From the NCBI GenBank assembly GCA_002682825.1, contig NOKP01000001.1, positions 2,253,845 through 2,317,844 on the forward strand: a DNA stretch of 64,000 nt. The letters are read 5' to 3'. The notes below the pieces were generated by a model that did no database searches, was not told the DNA's origin, and was given only the letters and a program-made list of their open reading frames with translations. The stretch is from Neonectria sp. B-13 (lineage: Eukaryota; Ascomycota; Sordariomycetes; Hypocreales; Nectriaceae). The translations under genes were made by a program, and so were the position numbers. Below, piece after piece: positions 31,301-44,294 of this stretch; the first letter of the stretch is position 1; every line of letters begins with the position of its first letter.

Positions 31301-34300
31301 GCTAGCTAAGGCAATTAATAAGGTAGGTGTATTATTAGACGTGCCTCGTCTCGCAGTCCGTCAGATCGATCCACCAGGGAGTGAATCAGGGAATCAACCC
31401 GTATTGGAAACTTACGTTATTCCGGGGATACTTGGCCTCACATTGTCTCTGAACGGCTTTTTAACTCTGCAGACCCCTTCCTTGTTCGTCCTGTTCGTCC
31501 TGTTCGTCGTCATTCGCCATCGTCATCCGCCACCGCAGTGGCTCGAACGGTTGCTGTGTCCGTGTCTCCATGCCAGAGCCTCCCTCCTATCTTCCTTGTC
31601 AGAACGACTCGTCAATGCCCGGGCACTCCCTGTTCAACTCTTGCCTGGAATTCCGTTACCGTTCATTGTCCCTCCCAGGATTCTCTCAAGCCACCAATTA
31701 GGCATTGAGAGGGGCTGAAGAGCCGGGTGGCAAACGGCGAGCGGGCAGCTCCTCATTAGCCTCATCTGGATGGGGCCGCTTCTGGTGGTAGATCATCCCC
31801 AAGCCACGGCGATTCTGGCACAGATGAAACCCCCTACTTCGTCCAGGCCGTAGGCTGGCTCCATTAATTGTTTTGTCGCCAGAGCTCCGCGATCAGATGC
31901 CACCGAGACGGCTATCGGTACCGGTATTCTTTTACTTTCAGCTTCTAATTACTGCACCAGGCTTTCCACGCCTCGACAAGCTCGGCCCTACACGCAGATG
32001 TACGTAAGATTGGACCTTTGGCGATCGATGCATGTCAAATTTCTTAGAGCCAGGGGAATATGCACCCATCGACAAGAGAAGCATTTTTAGCTCACTTGCT
32101 CACTTGCTCACTCGCTCACCTTGTCACCGCCGTCGCGAGAGTGGCTCTCAGTTGAAGCTGACCACACCCACCACACAGCTACTGCGAGGAAATCGACCAT
32201 CCCTGCATGGACGGTTCGTTCGTCCGCCCTTCAAAGGCGCACTGGCCGTGCTGACTGCCAATACCGGCAACTCGACCTGTCATCTGCTGTCCGTTTTCGA
32301 TTCCAGGGGCCACACTACACGCGTAGAGCCCAGACCGTCGATGCCAGAACCTCGGAGAGGCATGCGTATTGTCTAGCCGTCAAGTTAACGAGCCACCTGA
32401 AAGTCGCAGCAGTGCCGCCCTTCTTCAGGGTCCCCTGGACCCTCTGCTTCGGACGGAGATGAGATTTGGTGACGCGTTTGTGGACTAGCGGGGCGGAGCC
32501 AGAATGGATTGTCGAATCTGAAACGAGATTCCCCATTGCAGGGTCGCGTCGCCCTTTACCAAGTACGAAAGTACGTACGAAGCGCCGTCCTCCATTCACG
32601 ATTCCTCCATTCCTCCCCCGCCCCGTCTCCCTTCATTCTCGGTCTCGGATCGGCTGTCGTGCGCCTGTTTCGTGATATGTACGAGGCCTGCGTTGCCTTG
32701 CCGCGGATCAATCTGGCGTATGCACCCTTCCCTTCCTCTTTCCGTCACGAATCCTCTGCGGCTCCTCTTTGGTCTCGGCCGAGACAGATCTGGTCTTCCA
32801 ATGCAACGGAGTGTCTTGCAAAGACGGCATGCGTCTGTCCCGCCAGCATGTTCGCGCGTCCAACCTCCTACAATGGGTGATGAAGGAAGCTGGGGTGAGG
32901 TGATGAGAACTCCCCATTGGCTCCAGCTTGGATGGGACTATATTCGTATACGTAGTATCCTCATCTTGGCATGAGCGATGCCAACCAAAGCTTTGTTTCT
33001 CACATGATGTTGTCGTTATCGGCAGCGCGTGACCACAGCGTGGGTCGTCTCCATCTTGGCGGCAAGATCAACCTCTCTCGTCAAGTCATCTACGCCCCTG
33101 AACTTCCGCCAACCAGGACCTTCCTCGTCTCAACTCGTTTCGCCTCGTATGGACGGCTCCATGCTTCGACAGTCCCTAGTCGTCCCGGGTAGGTAGGCAG
33201 GCTAGAAACGAGGAGCTCACGCTGTGACATCAGAAGCTCGTTGTTCCGGAAACCAGGCGAGACTCGCACAATTTGCGTTGCGTCGGATTCGGATTGGAAA
33301 CCAACTTGCCGAGTGGTCCGGACATCGTCTGTCGCAACGACACAACCGATGGATCGGAAAATCTCCTGGCACCATGCTCAACCCTGATCCACGCTCGATG
33401 GGCAGGCAGCGGCGAGGCCTGGGTTGCAGAAACCAGCTCAAGCGAGCTGCCTTGTTACCATCCCTGTGCAAGAAAGGTCTGGCAGGTTTCAATGAACAAC
33501 CCCTGTTGTGGTTTCAGGTGCATCGGGACGTCCCGAAACTCGGACCAGGTCAACAACGTTGTTGTCCTGGGGGATGAACGTTGTATATGCATATTGAGAG
33601 CCTGGCTGGGGTCCTTCGACTCTAAAATGCACATCACGCCGGCTACAAGTCGGGCTGCAACTCGCCGGTACACTTGCGAGTACCGGATGCAATTCGGCCG
33701 CAGCTATTCCTGCTCGGCCCGGTGTCATATATATCGGTGTCCGTGAGTATCTCATCCCATATAGGTTGTGTAGATGTGCATAGTTGGCCTGTCAAGCTAT
33801 AGAGGTGGTGTATTGGTGTCTTTGCGTAACCCGAACTACCCTGGACTGATGATATGTGGCACCAGTGACCGTGTCGTCCATTTCGCTGTCGTGGGTGTAG
33901 TTTGACACCGAGTACTAGAATGAGGAGGTTGGACCACCTACGAAGCTGGGTGAAGCGAAGTCTCGAGACGGTATGGGCAATGAGCAAATGCTCATCCCTT
34001 CTCGGAGCGATTTGCTCATCTGAAAATCCATGTCATTCCTGGAACCCGAGTTGCTGAGCAGTTACAATATTTGGCGGAATCCTACTTCTGTTCTCTAGCA
34101 CAACCTACGCACGACTTGAAGAAAACTTCTGACTTTCTATGCCATACGTTTACTCAAGTCCTGCAGTCCAAAGATAAAACAATACTCATTGATAATTTTG
34201 TCGAGGTGTGTGCTTAAAGAGACGACGTATGACTTGCCACTGGGAGTTTTTCTGAGACGGAGAGTTATTTGACCTCCAACGTCGACGGAATTTTCTACAA

Positions 34301-34393
34301 GTCGCTGTGTAGCTAGAAGACTATGGTTTTCAGTTCACCTGACAGTATCATAGTACATGTTCTCAGCCTCCTAGACCACTGTAGTAAGTGGTT
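28310..34393. other. Six-kb gene-poor region, left part
   Basis: Begins as the long promoter/leader of the phosphatase gene. It contains simple repeats, for example aactggaaactgg units at about 29146-29175 and tcactcactcac at about 29606-29625, and no convincing coding sequence. Frames such as the 246-residue minus-strand one at 28.9-29.6 kb are Ser/Pro/Leu low complexity without splice logic. From about 31 kb onward the base composition is more AT-rich in patches. Confidence 0.5.
31273..31346. repeat. 8-bp direct repeats flanking a 58-bp AT-rich insert
   Basis: acgtgcct occurs at 31273-31280 and again at 31339-31346, bracketing 58 bp that are AT-rich and contain tagctagcta. It looks like a target-site duplication around a small insertion, but no terminal inverted repeats are visible, so chance is possible. 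Confidence 0.25.
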
Positions 34394-35476
34394 TCACCGG
34401 GAGAACAAAACAGCAATAGCAGGTGATATCCACTTGATGCGGGAAGCAACTTGTGCTGTGCGCTGGGCTCCCTCCCTCCGTGACTGCCAAAGGGATACAT
34501 GATCAATCACTCGACAGGCAAAGTCCAAATGACGGATGGCATCGCCATGGGATCCAATAAGGCATTGAACTTGCTGCTTGTTGATCCGGAGTTCAAACGA
34601 ACGGAGCTTGAAGACAACATGTTGCCACACCTTTACCACATGAGAGCTTAACTCCCGATCCCATGTACCACACCAGGTAATAAACAAACAGTCTCTGTCC
34701 GTTCTCCGTGTGCTTTCATATGCCCGCCATGGCTCGTAGATCATGTGTTCCAAATGACAAGCTTGTCCAGTACAAGCCGTAGTGCTATAGGGGAAGCCAA
34801 CGACGGAGCTGTTGACGTATGACGAAGCATGTGACTGCGCCAGCTTGAGGAAGTTCTTATCAGAAACGTAGGCCAATAGTTTGAAGAGCCGCAATATAGC
34901 TGATCAGGAGAACTTTTAACCTGCTGGCCATTGATCCAGCCATGCTGTGGGTCGTGCCGCCTGGAGTCAATTTCCTGTACAGAAGTCGCGTCTTCAATAC
35001 CCTCATGATCAGAGGCGAAATGATAGTTCTTGAACCAGTGGTCCGAGTCGCTAAGAGAATATGCGTTAAGCTCTAACGTCAGGCGATTCACTGGCTTCAG
35101 GTGCTGAGAATAGAAAACAGCTCCCAGATTCCGATTCTGATTATAGAGTCATTATGCGATGTCCGGGAATCTTACTCCTGCCTTTCGCAACATCGGCATG
35201 TATATTTTGGCAACTCAACATCAAGCCAAGTACGGTGCACAAGCTCCCTCTGCCGAATCATGATACTTTCAAGATCATCTAGGTAAGGCGTCTATACTTT
35301 CAGCCGATAGCAGTTTCTCTTCTCAAAAAGAACTGCCATTCTTTGCAGACAGATGCAAAAGAAGCCTAACTAGGATACTTCCGATGTACGATTGCTTCTA
35401 AAATCATGAGGCGAATCTCCGCAGGCAGAGATATCCAGTATGGGTTCTTTGTTCTTATCGAGTTGTGAAGTATCAT
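34394..35476 (-). pseudogene. Decayed F-box protein gene
   Basis: Reading the minus strand from the ATG at 35476, a clear F-box start appears: YWISLPAEIRLMILEAI, then ASFASVCKEWQFFL. The frame is broken by in-frame stops at 35368-35366 (TAG), 35294-35292 (TAG) and 35174-35172 (TAA), and by several single-base shifts near 35330, 35095, 34890 and 34780. Across the breaks the pieces still read as one protein: DDLESIMIRQRELV, ELPKYTCRCCER, LTLELNAYSLSDSDHWFKNY, LRLFKLLAYVSDKNF, LEHMIYEPWRAYE, RELSSHVVKVWQH, LIGSHGDAIRHLDFACRVID. From memory these resemble a large F-box family of Colletotrichum/Fusarium-type fungi in which about 200 more residues lie between EPWRAYE and the last block, so an internal deletion is likely. 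Two of the three stops could come from C-to-T changes in CpA. No function is expected. Confidence 0.78.
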
Positions 35477-38400
35477 TCCATGGCGTCTGGTAACGCTGCA
35501 CCTGTCCACCATGATGATAGAGGTTTGGTGTTTGGTGGCGAAAGAGGAGGGGGGATTTTAAGACCAACGCTGAGCACCGGACGGGTTGAGAATGGAGAAG
35601 GGCAAGCCATGTATATCTAGACCCTTAAATATTGCTACTGCAATGAGCATATTGCTGCTTGCCTGCAGAAGGAAACCTCTGAGCTTCAAGGTTGTTAGGT
35701 GCATAGAGGTTTGCTTCAAGGCTTTACTTTTCTATTGTTTTCTACAATTTTGGGTGCGGCTCACGAGCAAGGAAAGTCAATTCCACCATCAAGGCTGCGG
35801 TAGCAGGATAATCACTAGGACCAATCCCTTAAGAATCGCAACTGAATGCTCCACGGAAAAGGAGCAGAAGGGCACAGTTACGTTATTGTTGATCTCTATA
35901 ATTGTCATTCAATGTCGAAATGCGTAGCTCTAGTCAAGACTCCACGAATATGTCGAGATCGTTATACTGGATAGCGAACAGGGTCTATCCTAGAGGCGAA
36001 GCCCGTGTCTGGGAAGCTAATAGTTAGCAAGGACCTTGCAACTATGGACTCCGGATGATCCTAATCAGACCAAAAGAGAATCTCGGTCGAGGTGAGGATT
36101 GAGTTAGAGCGAATGATTCGGAGCCCCGTTGTAACTAAGTCCGCGACACATTTCCCTGTTGGGACAGCTGGCCACGTGATGGTTCGCTGCGATGGTTTGC
36201 ATCTCCACATGAACCGCGGAGCGATTTCCGCAAAAGGCATGAACCTGGGTTACGAAGGGCACGGAGCGACGTTATTAGGTGTCTCAAACTCGATTAAAAT
36301 TGAGCGATCCCGAAGACGGGCACGAACCCTACTTGCCGTTCTGTAAGTCAACATGGCGCCTGTCCCTCAACCCCCTGCCGTGATGACGCCGAGGTGGTTG
36401 AGTATAGGCCTCGCAGCAGGCTAAACAAGGAGAGTATGATATGAGGTACGAATGCAAACCTACAGTCAAGAGGAGGCATCTTTACTGGAAAGGGGGAGGT
36501 TCAGTAGGGGATAACGCTTGCTTGAAACTAGCGATGAGTTGACGTGCTCTGCCGCCTGCGTGCTTAAACCCGCATTGCTTGGCCGCTGCAGGGCATAACT
36601 TATACGGGGGCCATAGATGACGGATCGGATTTGGCTACGTAGGTACATTCCAGCAGGGCATGTATGTATGGATACATCCACGGAGTAATATTGTACCTCT
36701 TTACCTGGTCTACTGCGTGTTGCGTGTTGCGTGCTGCCCACTGCCCAAACCGGTCACCCGGTGGCTGGGGTGGTTTGCGATCTACACTTGCCAAGGGAAG
36801 GGGACGAAACGCTGCACTAGGGCCAGAAAATTAGCGGTGGTCCTGTCGCAACAAGGGCCCCCGGAGCGCGGATGGTCCTTTCATCGAGAGGAATGCCATG
36901 GATGCGACTGGGTTCGCATCCCGCTGCGACGGCAGGCCGCCCGCGGGAGCGAGGCGGAGATGGAGGGTAGTCGTGAGGGCATAACTACGTAGCCAGGCTT
37001 GGCTCGCTAGAGACGCTCTGGATTGCGGTCTTTGCGTACTATGTATGGAGTTCGACTGGTAGACGAGGTAGACGAAGAGAGAAGCGGCTCGCTCGCTTGT
37101 TAAAGACCCAGGGAAGGGCTGGTAAAGGGGAAATGATGAGGAAGAGAGAAGTGTCCGTGAACTCGTGCATACTTAGCACGACAGTCTTCTGCACAAAGGC
37201 GAGGCTAATGCACAGCTCGTCCATGCGGACTCGTCTGTCGGCTTGCACTTGAACGCACTTAGACAAACAATTGGGCAGAGAACGGAGCTTTTGTGGTTAT
37301 GCATGCGAACTGGAGCCAGCCTCCTCCTTTATTTGCTTTGGTTTCGAGACCAACACGCCAATGCGGTATATATTCGTACACTTGCCGTCATGTTTGCTGG
37401 CGGACATGAGTGACATCGAGTAGACGCACAAGGTCAGCCGACATTCCCCGTAGTTTGTTGTCAACTGCTGCGAGATTTCGACGATCCGTCGAGGCTGATG
37501 ACGCAATGGAGTTTGTGAGGTGGACTGAACATTGTTGGATAACTACGAAGTACGAAGTATGAGCTGTCTCATTGTATGAGTTGCTCGATGAACTGTATAG
37601 CACATACCACTCACTCACTCACTTATGGCTCCTCGGGCCCCTCGGAGCATTTCGTATCTGGTGGATTGAGAATCGTCCGCCATGGATGTTTCCCTCGAAT
37701 CCTTTTTGCCTAGCGCCAACAAACTCATCCCGTAAACCGACCCCAGAGAGAGCCTCTTGTTTCAGCACAGGGATTGGAGATGGGAGTTCCCCAGCAGCTT
37801 CAGCAACCGGCTCCCGTTCCCACGAGGCTAGAGTGCTAGACAGGCCGGCTGCCCGGTGCTCCTGGCGCTATTCCGCCCTCTGCAAGTTGCAAGGAGAGTC
37901 ACCACCCCAGCCCCCTCGAACGACCAGAGCCGGCCCCCCTTGTCGGGTATTTTCTAGCGGTTCTTCGGAGCGGTTGAGTCCAACGGTGGCCCATGCCTGG
38001 CCCCCCGCGCTATCAACGACGGGCGAAGGTTCGGACGGGACGAAGGAGTTCGAAGTTAGAGGGGTGAGGCGCCCCTGTTGGTAGGAAGGGTCTCCCTCGT
38101 CGGGGAGAGCTGAGCTCAGAACTTGGCGAGGAAGAGCACTGACTAGCCTGATGATTCCTATCGTGGCTTGAGCCTCTCGAGCTTGGGGCATCCGGGGAGA
38201 CGGCATGGTTCCACGGATACCACCTGGACTAGGACGGACGGCAAAAAAGGAGACAACGATATCATTGCTTGTTGGAGGCGCACGACGAGACGCAAAGCCG
38301 TTGTTTGCGTAGCACAGCATCCTGTCTGTGACAGAGACGCAGCTTTGCATCTTTCCAGGGGGGGGCAGACTCGGGCCACAGATCGAATCCATGGCCGGCC

Positions 38401-39714
38401 TACTGCAGAAGGGGGCCTGTCCCAGGTCCAGTCCGTGATGTGCGTTGCGCTGCAGCAATTGGGTTTGGCGCCGCTGGGTTCGAGAAAAGCGCCGCCGCGA
38501 ACTGCATCCACACAGGAAAAAGCCCACAACTTCACAAGCCATAATTTGAGAGTACCCATTCATTCCCCGACCGCGACAGTGGAAATGGTAGTGACAGGGT
38601 GGCGGGTCAAGGTACAGCACATCCATGCCTTCTTCCTGGACGGAGCCAGCAAGCCAACAAGCCAAAACGGCCAAGTTTGCTGGACAGCTCAGTTCGCTCC
38701 GTCCTGTCGCCCAAGACCCCAAGGTCAGGCAGGTATCCATACATCCATCATACTGTCCGATCCATCTCGTCCTATCCTGATCCTGTCCTTGTTGGGTTGG
38801 TCTCCATTGGACCCAGACGGACCGTGGTGCATTTGGTAGCCCTTGTCGTTGTCGACCTCTCTCCGCGCGCGGACACCACCAAACTTGGAGACCCCTCCTC
38901 TTCCTCTTGCTTGCTCTCTTGCTCTCTTGCTCACTTGCTCTTTTGCTCCCTTCCTCTCTTCCCTCCCAGCTCATGAGATTTCATCTCCTCCTCTTCCAAG
39001 TGTATCTTCCTTCTCATACTCTCTTTTCTCCTCTTTAATTCCACAAGCTCGTTCCCTTCATCCTATCCTCAGGCTCCTTAAAACACCTTAATCCACGGGT
39101 CCGCGGTCGTGACCGCCCATCCTGCCTTCGCTCACCGATCCGATTCTCTTTCCCGGATAAAACCGACCACCTCCCGCGACTGGAAACCTACTCCCTTACC
39201 TACTATTACCCCAGGCCGTCACCGAGACGTAGGCATCGCAACGCTCTTGCTGTTCGACCCCCGAAGGATCCGTTTCATGCTTAAGTTGCTGAAGCCGCCT
39301 GGACGTCACCTCTGTCTCACCCGTTTTCCATGGAACGGTGCGAAACCCGGACGAACTACCGAACGGTGCCCGCTCTACTTAGGTACCCACCGAATTAATA
39401 TCTAATTGCTGCGAGCAAAGCGCCAACCACGGACTCAAAAAGCTGGAAACGAAACCCGATTGCACAAAATTCACGAACACCGAGGGAAAAAAAAAACCAA
39501 AAACACATCGCCATCATCATCACTCATTTGAGTGTTGCGCTTGCACCAAGCTCCGAGCGAACAGACCCCCCGGTGGAGGTGAAGGAAGTGCAGGGCTCCA
39601 GCTCAAGCGGCAGCGGAGCAGTCCAAAGAGTCAAGGTCCACAGTCCACAGTCCACGGTCCACCGTCAACAGGTGCTGCACGGCACTTGGCTGGGATGCTA
39701 CAGCGGGCGACACC
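35477..39714. other. Gene-poor region, right part
   Basis: About 4.2 kb without a supported gene. The 368-residue minus-strand frame at 37.9-39.0 kb lacks coding character. Simple repeats include cttgctctcttgctc units at about 38906-38950. The right end is the leader of the Ser-rich protein gene. Confidence 0.5.
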
Positions 39715-42700
39715 ATGAGTGCAAAGGTCGGTTTCACCAGTGCGGGCCACTTGGGCCACACTTACAACGGTGGTGTCGACAAGGTTCAGCACCAGGTCCA
39801 GCAACAACAGGAACAAGCACAGCAGCAACAACAACCGAATCCGCCCACCGCCACCTCGATCCCTCGAGCGTCGGCGCCGCAAACCCCAAACCCACACTCG
39901 CATCGCCAAAGCCACAGCTCCTCCAAGCTGCCGTCTTTTCGCTTCGCCGACCGCACAGCTAGCGGCAGCAGCACCGACGCCAACAACGATGATAGCACCG
40001 CCGCTAGCGAGCACGACCATAACAACAGCGGCAGCCCCAGCACATCAGCGGCGCTGTCGCACCCGTCACTAGCGTACCACGCGCCACCCTCGCCAGCGTC
40101 ACCCAATCCAGGCCCCGGCGCCCTGGTCGAAAGCCCAGTCCAACTCCCATCAGCAGATCCAGGCCCAGTCCCAGCATTCCCAGACCCATCCACTGGCCTA
40201 GGTCACCTCGTCGCTGCCGTTACGGGCCCCCGACTCTCTGTCAGTGGCTCCCTCGAGGCACCAGAGGTACTAGCAGACACGCTCCCGGCAACTGCCCAGG
40301 CCCTGGCTCACCCGACAACACATCACCACATCGAAAAACAGTCCGAGTCTGCGTCTGCATCTGCATCTGCATCTGCACCCGCGTCTACGTCTGGCTCTGC
40401 ACCCTCTCCCGCCGCCGCAAACTCGGCCTCGACATCGAACACCATTACCGCCACCAACATCACCGCCTCACCGCCGCTTTTGCGATCCCGCTCCAGGGCC
40501 TCGTCCTGCCACCCCGAACCCTCCGTCCCCGTCGCTGAGCCACAAACCCAAGCCAGGCGTCCCGCATCGGTCCCCGACGCATCTCTCGCCCAAGACGTTG
40601 TTGATCAGGAGCCCCCGCACTCCAAATCTGCTGCCGCTCGCTCCCGGAGCCGGCGATCCCTGGCGTCACGCAGATCGAATGTTGTTGCATCCTCCACCGG
40701 CCCGCCACCTACCTTAAACACGGAGCGTCTGCAGGCCGTCGAGGCGGCGCAGGCTGCCCACCCGTCATTCGACAGGTCATCAAAAGACTCAACCCCCGGC
40801 CAGCGAGAATTGATTCTGCCTAGAACGTTGTCAAACCCAAGCCCCCCCGATGACAGGCGAGCATCTGCCTCGCATCATCCTCCAGTTTCGTACCGACCGC
40901 CTGTCAACCAGAACGCACAGCCGTCCACGTCAACACCTGTTCGCGTCCCGCCCATTCGAGCCTTCCGCTCCTCCGGCTCTCGCAAGAGCCTGACCCTCGA
41001 CATGAATTCGAGACCCCGCATCTACGATTATGAGGACGACCCTCTTGACTCTAACCATGACCGCACTCTTCGCGCCCTTGAGGGGAGATCCGATCAAGAT
41101 TTTCGGACATCGGCCGCTTCCGTCTCGGGTCGTCGCGATGCCCTCGATGGCGATGATACGGGTGATGTTTTCCTCAAAATCGCCCAGGAGGAGTCACGCA
41201 GACGTTTGCCAGACCAACAACTCCCAGATGAACCCCAGAGTGTCGTGGTAAGTCATTTTTCCCTTGCGTCTGGATGTTGTCTTGGTGTCTGTCTTAGCGC
41301 CATGTGCGTCGAAAGACGCAGATCTGTAACCGTCATTGCCTCAACCCCCAAAATGTATCCACCTGGGGAAACCCAGGATGCGCTCTCTTGTGTATTCATC
41401 CAAGACACCAGCCTAGACCCTCGATTTGCCATTGTCTTTTGTTGCCTTGCTCGGAGCTAACCGGAACAGTCACGAGTGTCACGACGTCCATCCCACCGTC
41501 GGCCGCTCTCCAACGTGGTTCCGACCAACAAACCGACCTCCCCTCCTCAGATCCGCCGACGACTTTCCGACCAACAAGAGACCTCCCGCCAAAGACACTA
41601 CGATGATGACAGAGTGAGCGAAGTGTCTCGCATCTCCACCTACCGAACGTTGGCGAGGGACAAAGCTGCTTCGGTTCACCCTGCAGATGAACAGAGTCGC
41701 ACGCGGACTGGCCATTCTGTTGTGCGCTCTTCCCCCGTGACCCCACGATCCATGGCGTACCAAGACCCCGATAATTCGACGTACTCGCGCCGGCGATCGT
41801 CGGTAACCGAAAACAACTCTACGGTGCATGCTCGAGGCTCCACCCACAGGACTCCTGTGGCTGTGCATGGCCAGAGCAAGACATACAATTCATCCCCTTT
41901 GGTTCGGTCATTTGATTTCCCCCAACAACAACAGCCTGAAGCTAGTCAGGGAGCCCGCGAAGGGACCGAATCAACCACTTCCACCAATGCCCCATCCACA
42001 GTGTGGGACGAGCTCGACGACCTCAAGTCTCGGATACACCGCCTCGAGCTCACAGGGAAACTACCTTCGACGTCTGGCGCCGCAATATCGAGGCTATCGG
42101 ATGAACGCCCGCCCACGGCCACCACGACAGTTACAACAGTATCTTCGTCCCCAAAACGACCTGGAAATAACCACCAGGCCACAGATGTTGTCAGCACGAC
42201 ATCTACACAACGGGAAGCACACCCGCTCCTCCACGCTGCCCTCACCAAGTCTAAGCCCCTCCTTGATGCGGAGGTTTTCAGGGCACTTGAGTCTGCCGCA
42301 AATGATGCCATGGCACTCTCGACGATGACGGGCTCACCGGGTCAACCTGGTCCAATCTCGAGCGGAGCGAGCACCATTGGTTCCGGAACAACAGTGACAG
42401 ACCGCCAGCTGAGACGAAAAGCAGATAGCGTTTGTCGCAGCTTGACCGAGCTCTGCGTTGCCCTGGGTGAAGATCGCACTCAACCACGGACGCAACAAGT
42501 TATCCAAATTCCAGCTCCAGCTCCAGTTTTGGCGCCGAGCGAGGCTCCAACAACGCCCACTCTGAACAAGACATTTTCTGGGTTCACCTCGCAACGTCGC
42601 CCGAGCATCGGTGCGGAACAGAATTTGGCGAGGTCCAATACTAGTCCTAGGACCATGTCAAAATTCGAGGAGAGGAGGCTCAATCTCCTTAATGGAAACT

Positions 42701-43344
42701 CGCTGCCCCCTCCTCGAGTCACCACTTCGACACCGTCAACCCCGGTTGAGCCGGTTTCCCGGCGGAGATCGTCGCTCTTGGTGGCCAGAACCCGCCGTGC
42801 GGGCACCGAGGAGCCGGAAGACGGTAGACGATCGTCTATATTACTGAGGACTAGACGAGCTGGCACAGAGGAGCCAGAGGAAGGTCGGAAGACGTCCCTG
42901 CTTGTCCGTAGCCGTCGGGGCACTGTCGGCGAAGAAGACGAGGACCATACCATATTTCGCTCGCCCTCGCGGGCTCATACGGATCTCAACACGGCGAGGA
43001 GTGTGACGCAGGAACAGTTCTCGCAACCCCAAGCCTCTGACAATGGCGCGCTGGCGTCTTCGGCTCTTCCCCGCCGAAGATTTGCATCCTCCAACTTGAA
43101 CCCTTCACGGTTGGCCACCCCGCTGACGTCGAATGTGCCTTCTCCAAGAAGATATTTCGATCGACCGAACCAGGATCGCGATGCCAACAGCGTGGCGGAA
43201 AGACTCACCGAAGACCGCGGACAGCGCCACTTGTCCATGGGCCAGTCGATGCTGGGCCGCACCAGCAGCATGATTAGAAGGCCAAATCGGGACAGCACGG
43301 TCACCGTAACGCAGTCCTCTGCAGCTGCTGGCGGCTATAGATGA
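39715..43344 (+). CDS. Large disordered Ser/Thr/Pro-rich protein, uncharacterised
   Basis: Two exons, 39715-41247 and 41470-43344, join in phase 0 across a 222-bp intron (donor gtaagt, branch gctaacc, acceptor aacag) and give 1135 residues. I do not recognise a named family. Residues 1 to about 510 are low complexity: a Gln-rich run near 25-40, an Ser-Ala repeat (SASASASASAPAS) near 210-222, and many Ser/Pro pairs. In exon 2 a probable structured segment begins with TVWDELDDLKSRIHRLELTGKLP (about 685-707), which is coiled-coil-like, followed by a helical stretch ending LTELCVALGED (about 838-848). Near residues 942-1002 three near-copies of a unit with RRSS/RKTS and RTRRAGTEEPE occur. ATG 39715 has a good context (caccATGA). 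Plausible cytoskeletal or septal/spindle-pole associated protein, on composition only. Confidence 0.78.
42761..42950 (+). repeat. Coding tandem repeat with basic-Ser motif
   Basis: Three imperfect copies of about 63 bp in the Ser-rich protein gene. Each encodes an RRSS(L/I)L or RKTSLL core, then R(T/S)RR(A)GTxEE. The cores match the R-R/K-x-S consensus of PKA-type kinases. Confidence 0.75.
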
Positions 43345-44294
43345 CCTTCTTTTTCATTTTCACGATTTGCACCGATTTCATGATTGTACTACTATACACA
43401 CTTTACGCTTCCTCGCAGGCGTGGTCATGTGGTCCTCTTTTGGAGGACATTCCGGATTCTTTGCTTTTTCATTTCATTCGACTTGACGATTCACGACGAA
43501 CAACTCCACCAACGACTTGGACCGCTGTGCAACCAAATGTACATCAAGCATTGAACAACATACACATACGTAAACGGAAAGCGAACAAAACCACGGGGAG
43601 ATGAATCGCATTGGTGTCGGAATGCCTCTGGCATCATGCAGAACAGCGAAGGAATCGCGGTTCAGCGAGAACAAGAACAAAAACAAGAACAATAGCACTT
43701 TAGGGTCTCTTTTAAGGAAATGTCGGATAGGGGATAGGAGTGAACAGGTTGGCATTTTAGGCGTGGACGGATTATTGGCACTAAGGCTAATGTATGATAC
43801 CGCGGGGATCGCGTAAAGCAGATCCTTTTCTTTTGGTTAATGAACAGCATGTATTGTCTGGTCGATTACTTTGCCTTCCTTTTTGAGACCTACTTGCGTG
43901 ACAAGGTTGTAAAAGGCCTGATATCTCCGAATCCGTTCACGAAGGGACTCTTTGAAATGTCACTGTTAGTGGTCGGTCCCGTCTATGAGATACTCACTTA
44001 GAACTTCCAATAGTTGTGGTGCTGAGTCACGCCGGCACTGAGACTCCCACAGATCAGGCGCAGCGGCTCCACAACCCAGGCAGGTCAAGTAAACCTCAAC
44101 TTCTATTCAAATAGATGGGTCTCATCCACTTAAGCAGACCAACATTGCGAACGTGGTCAAAAGCCTCCTCCGTACCAGCAGATCTTTTTCGGAACATCGT
44201 TATCGTTACATTCCGCACCTTGTCCTCGTACGAAACAGCCGCGGCATCTGTGAAACGGCCCAAGATTTACCGATTCAATTCTCACCCAGCCACC
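43345..44294. other. Intergenic region / TPT1 leader
   Basis: 3' region of the Ser-rich protein gene and promoter of TPT1. The only notable item is the in-frame upstream ATG at 44115, described with the TPT1 gene. Confidence 0.45.

Noticed and set aside
36880..36960. tRNA-like T-arm (ggttcgcatcccgc)
   Set aside because: A GTTCGCAT loop with short stem is present, but no matching acceptor, D or anticodon arms upstream.
37868..38974. 368-residue minus-strand frame
   Set aside because: Composition is Arg/Ser/Cys-rich and erratic, no domain, overlapping simple repeats; codon use unlike the confirmed genes.
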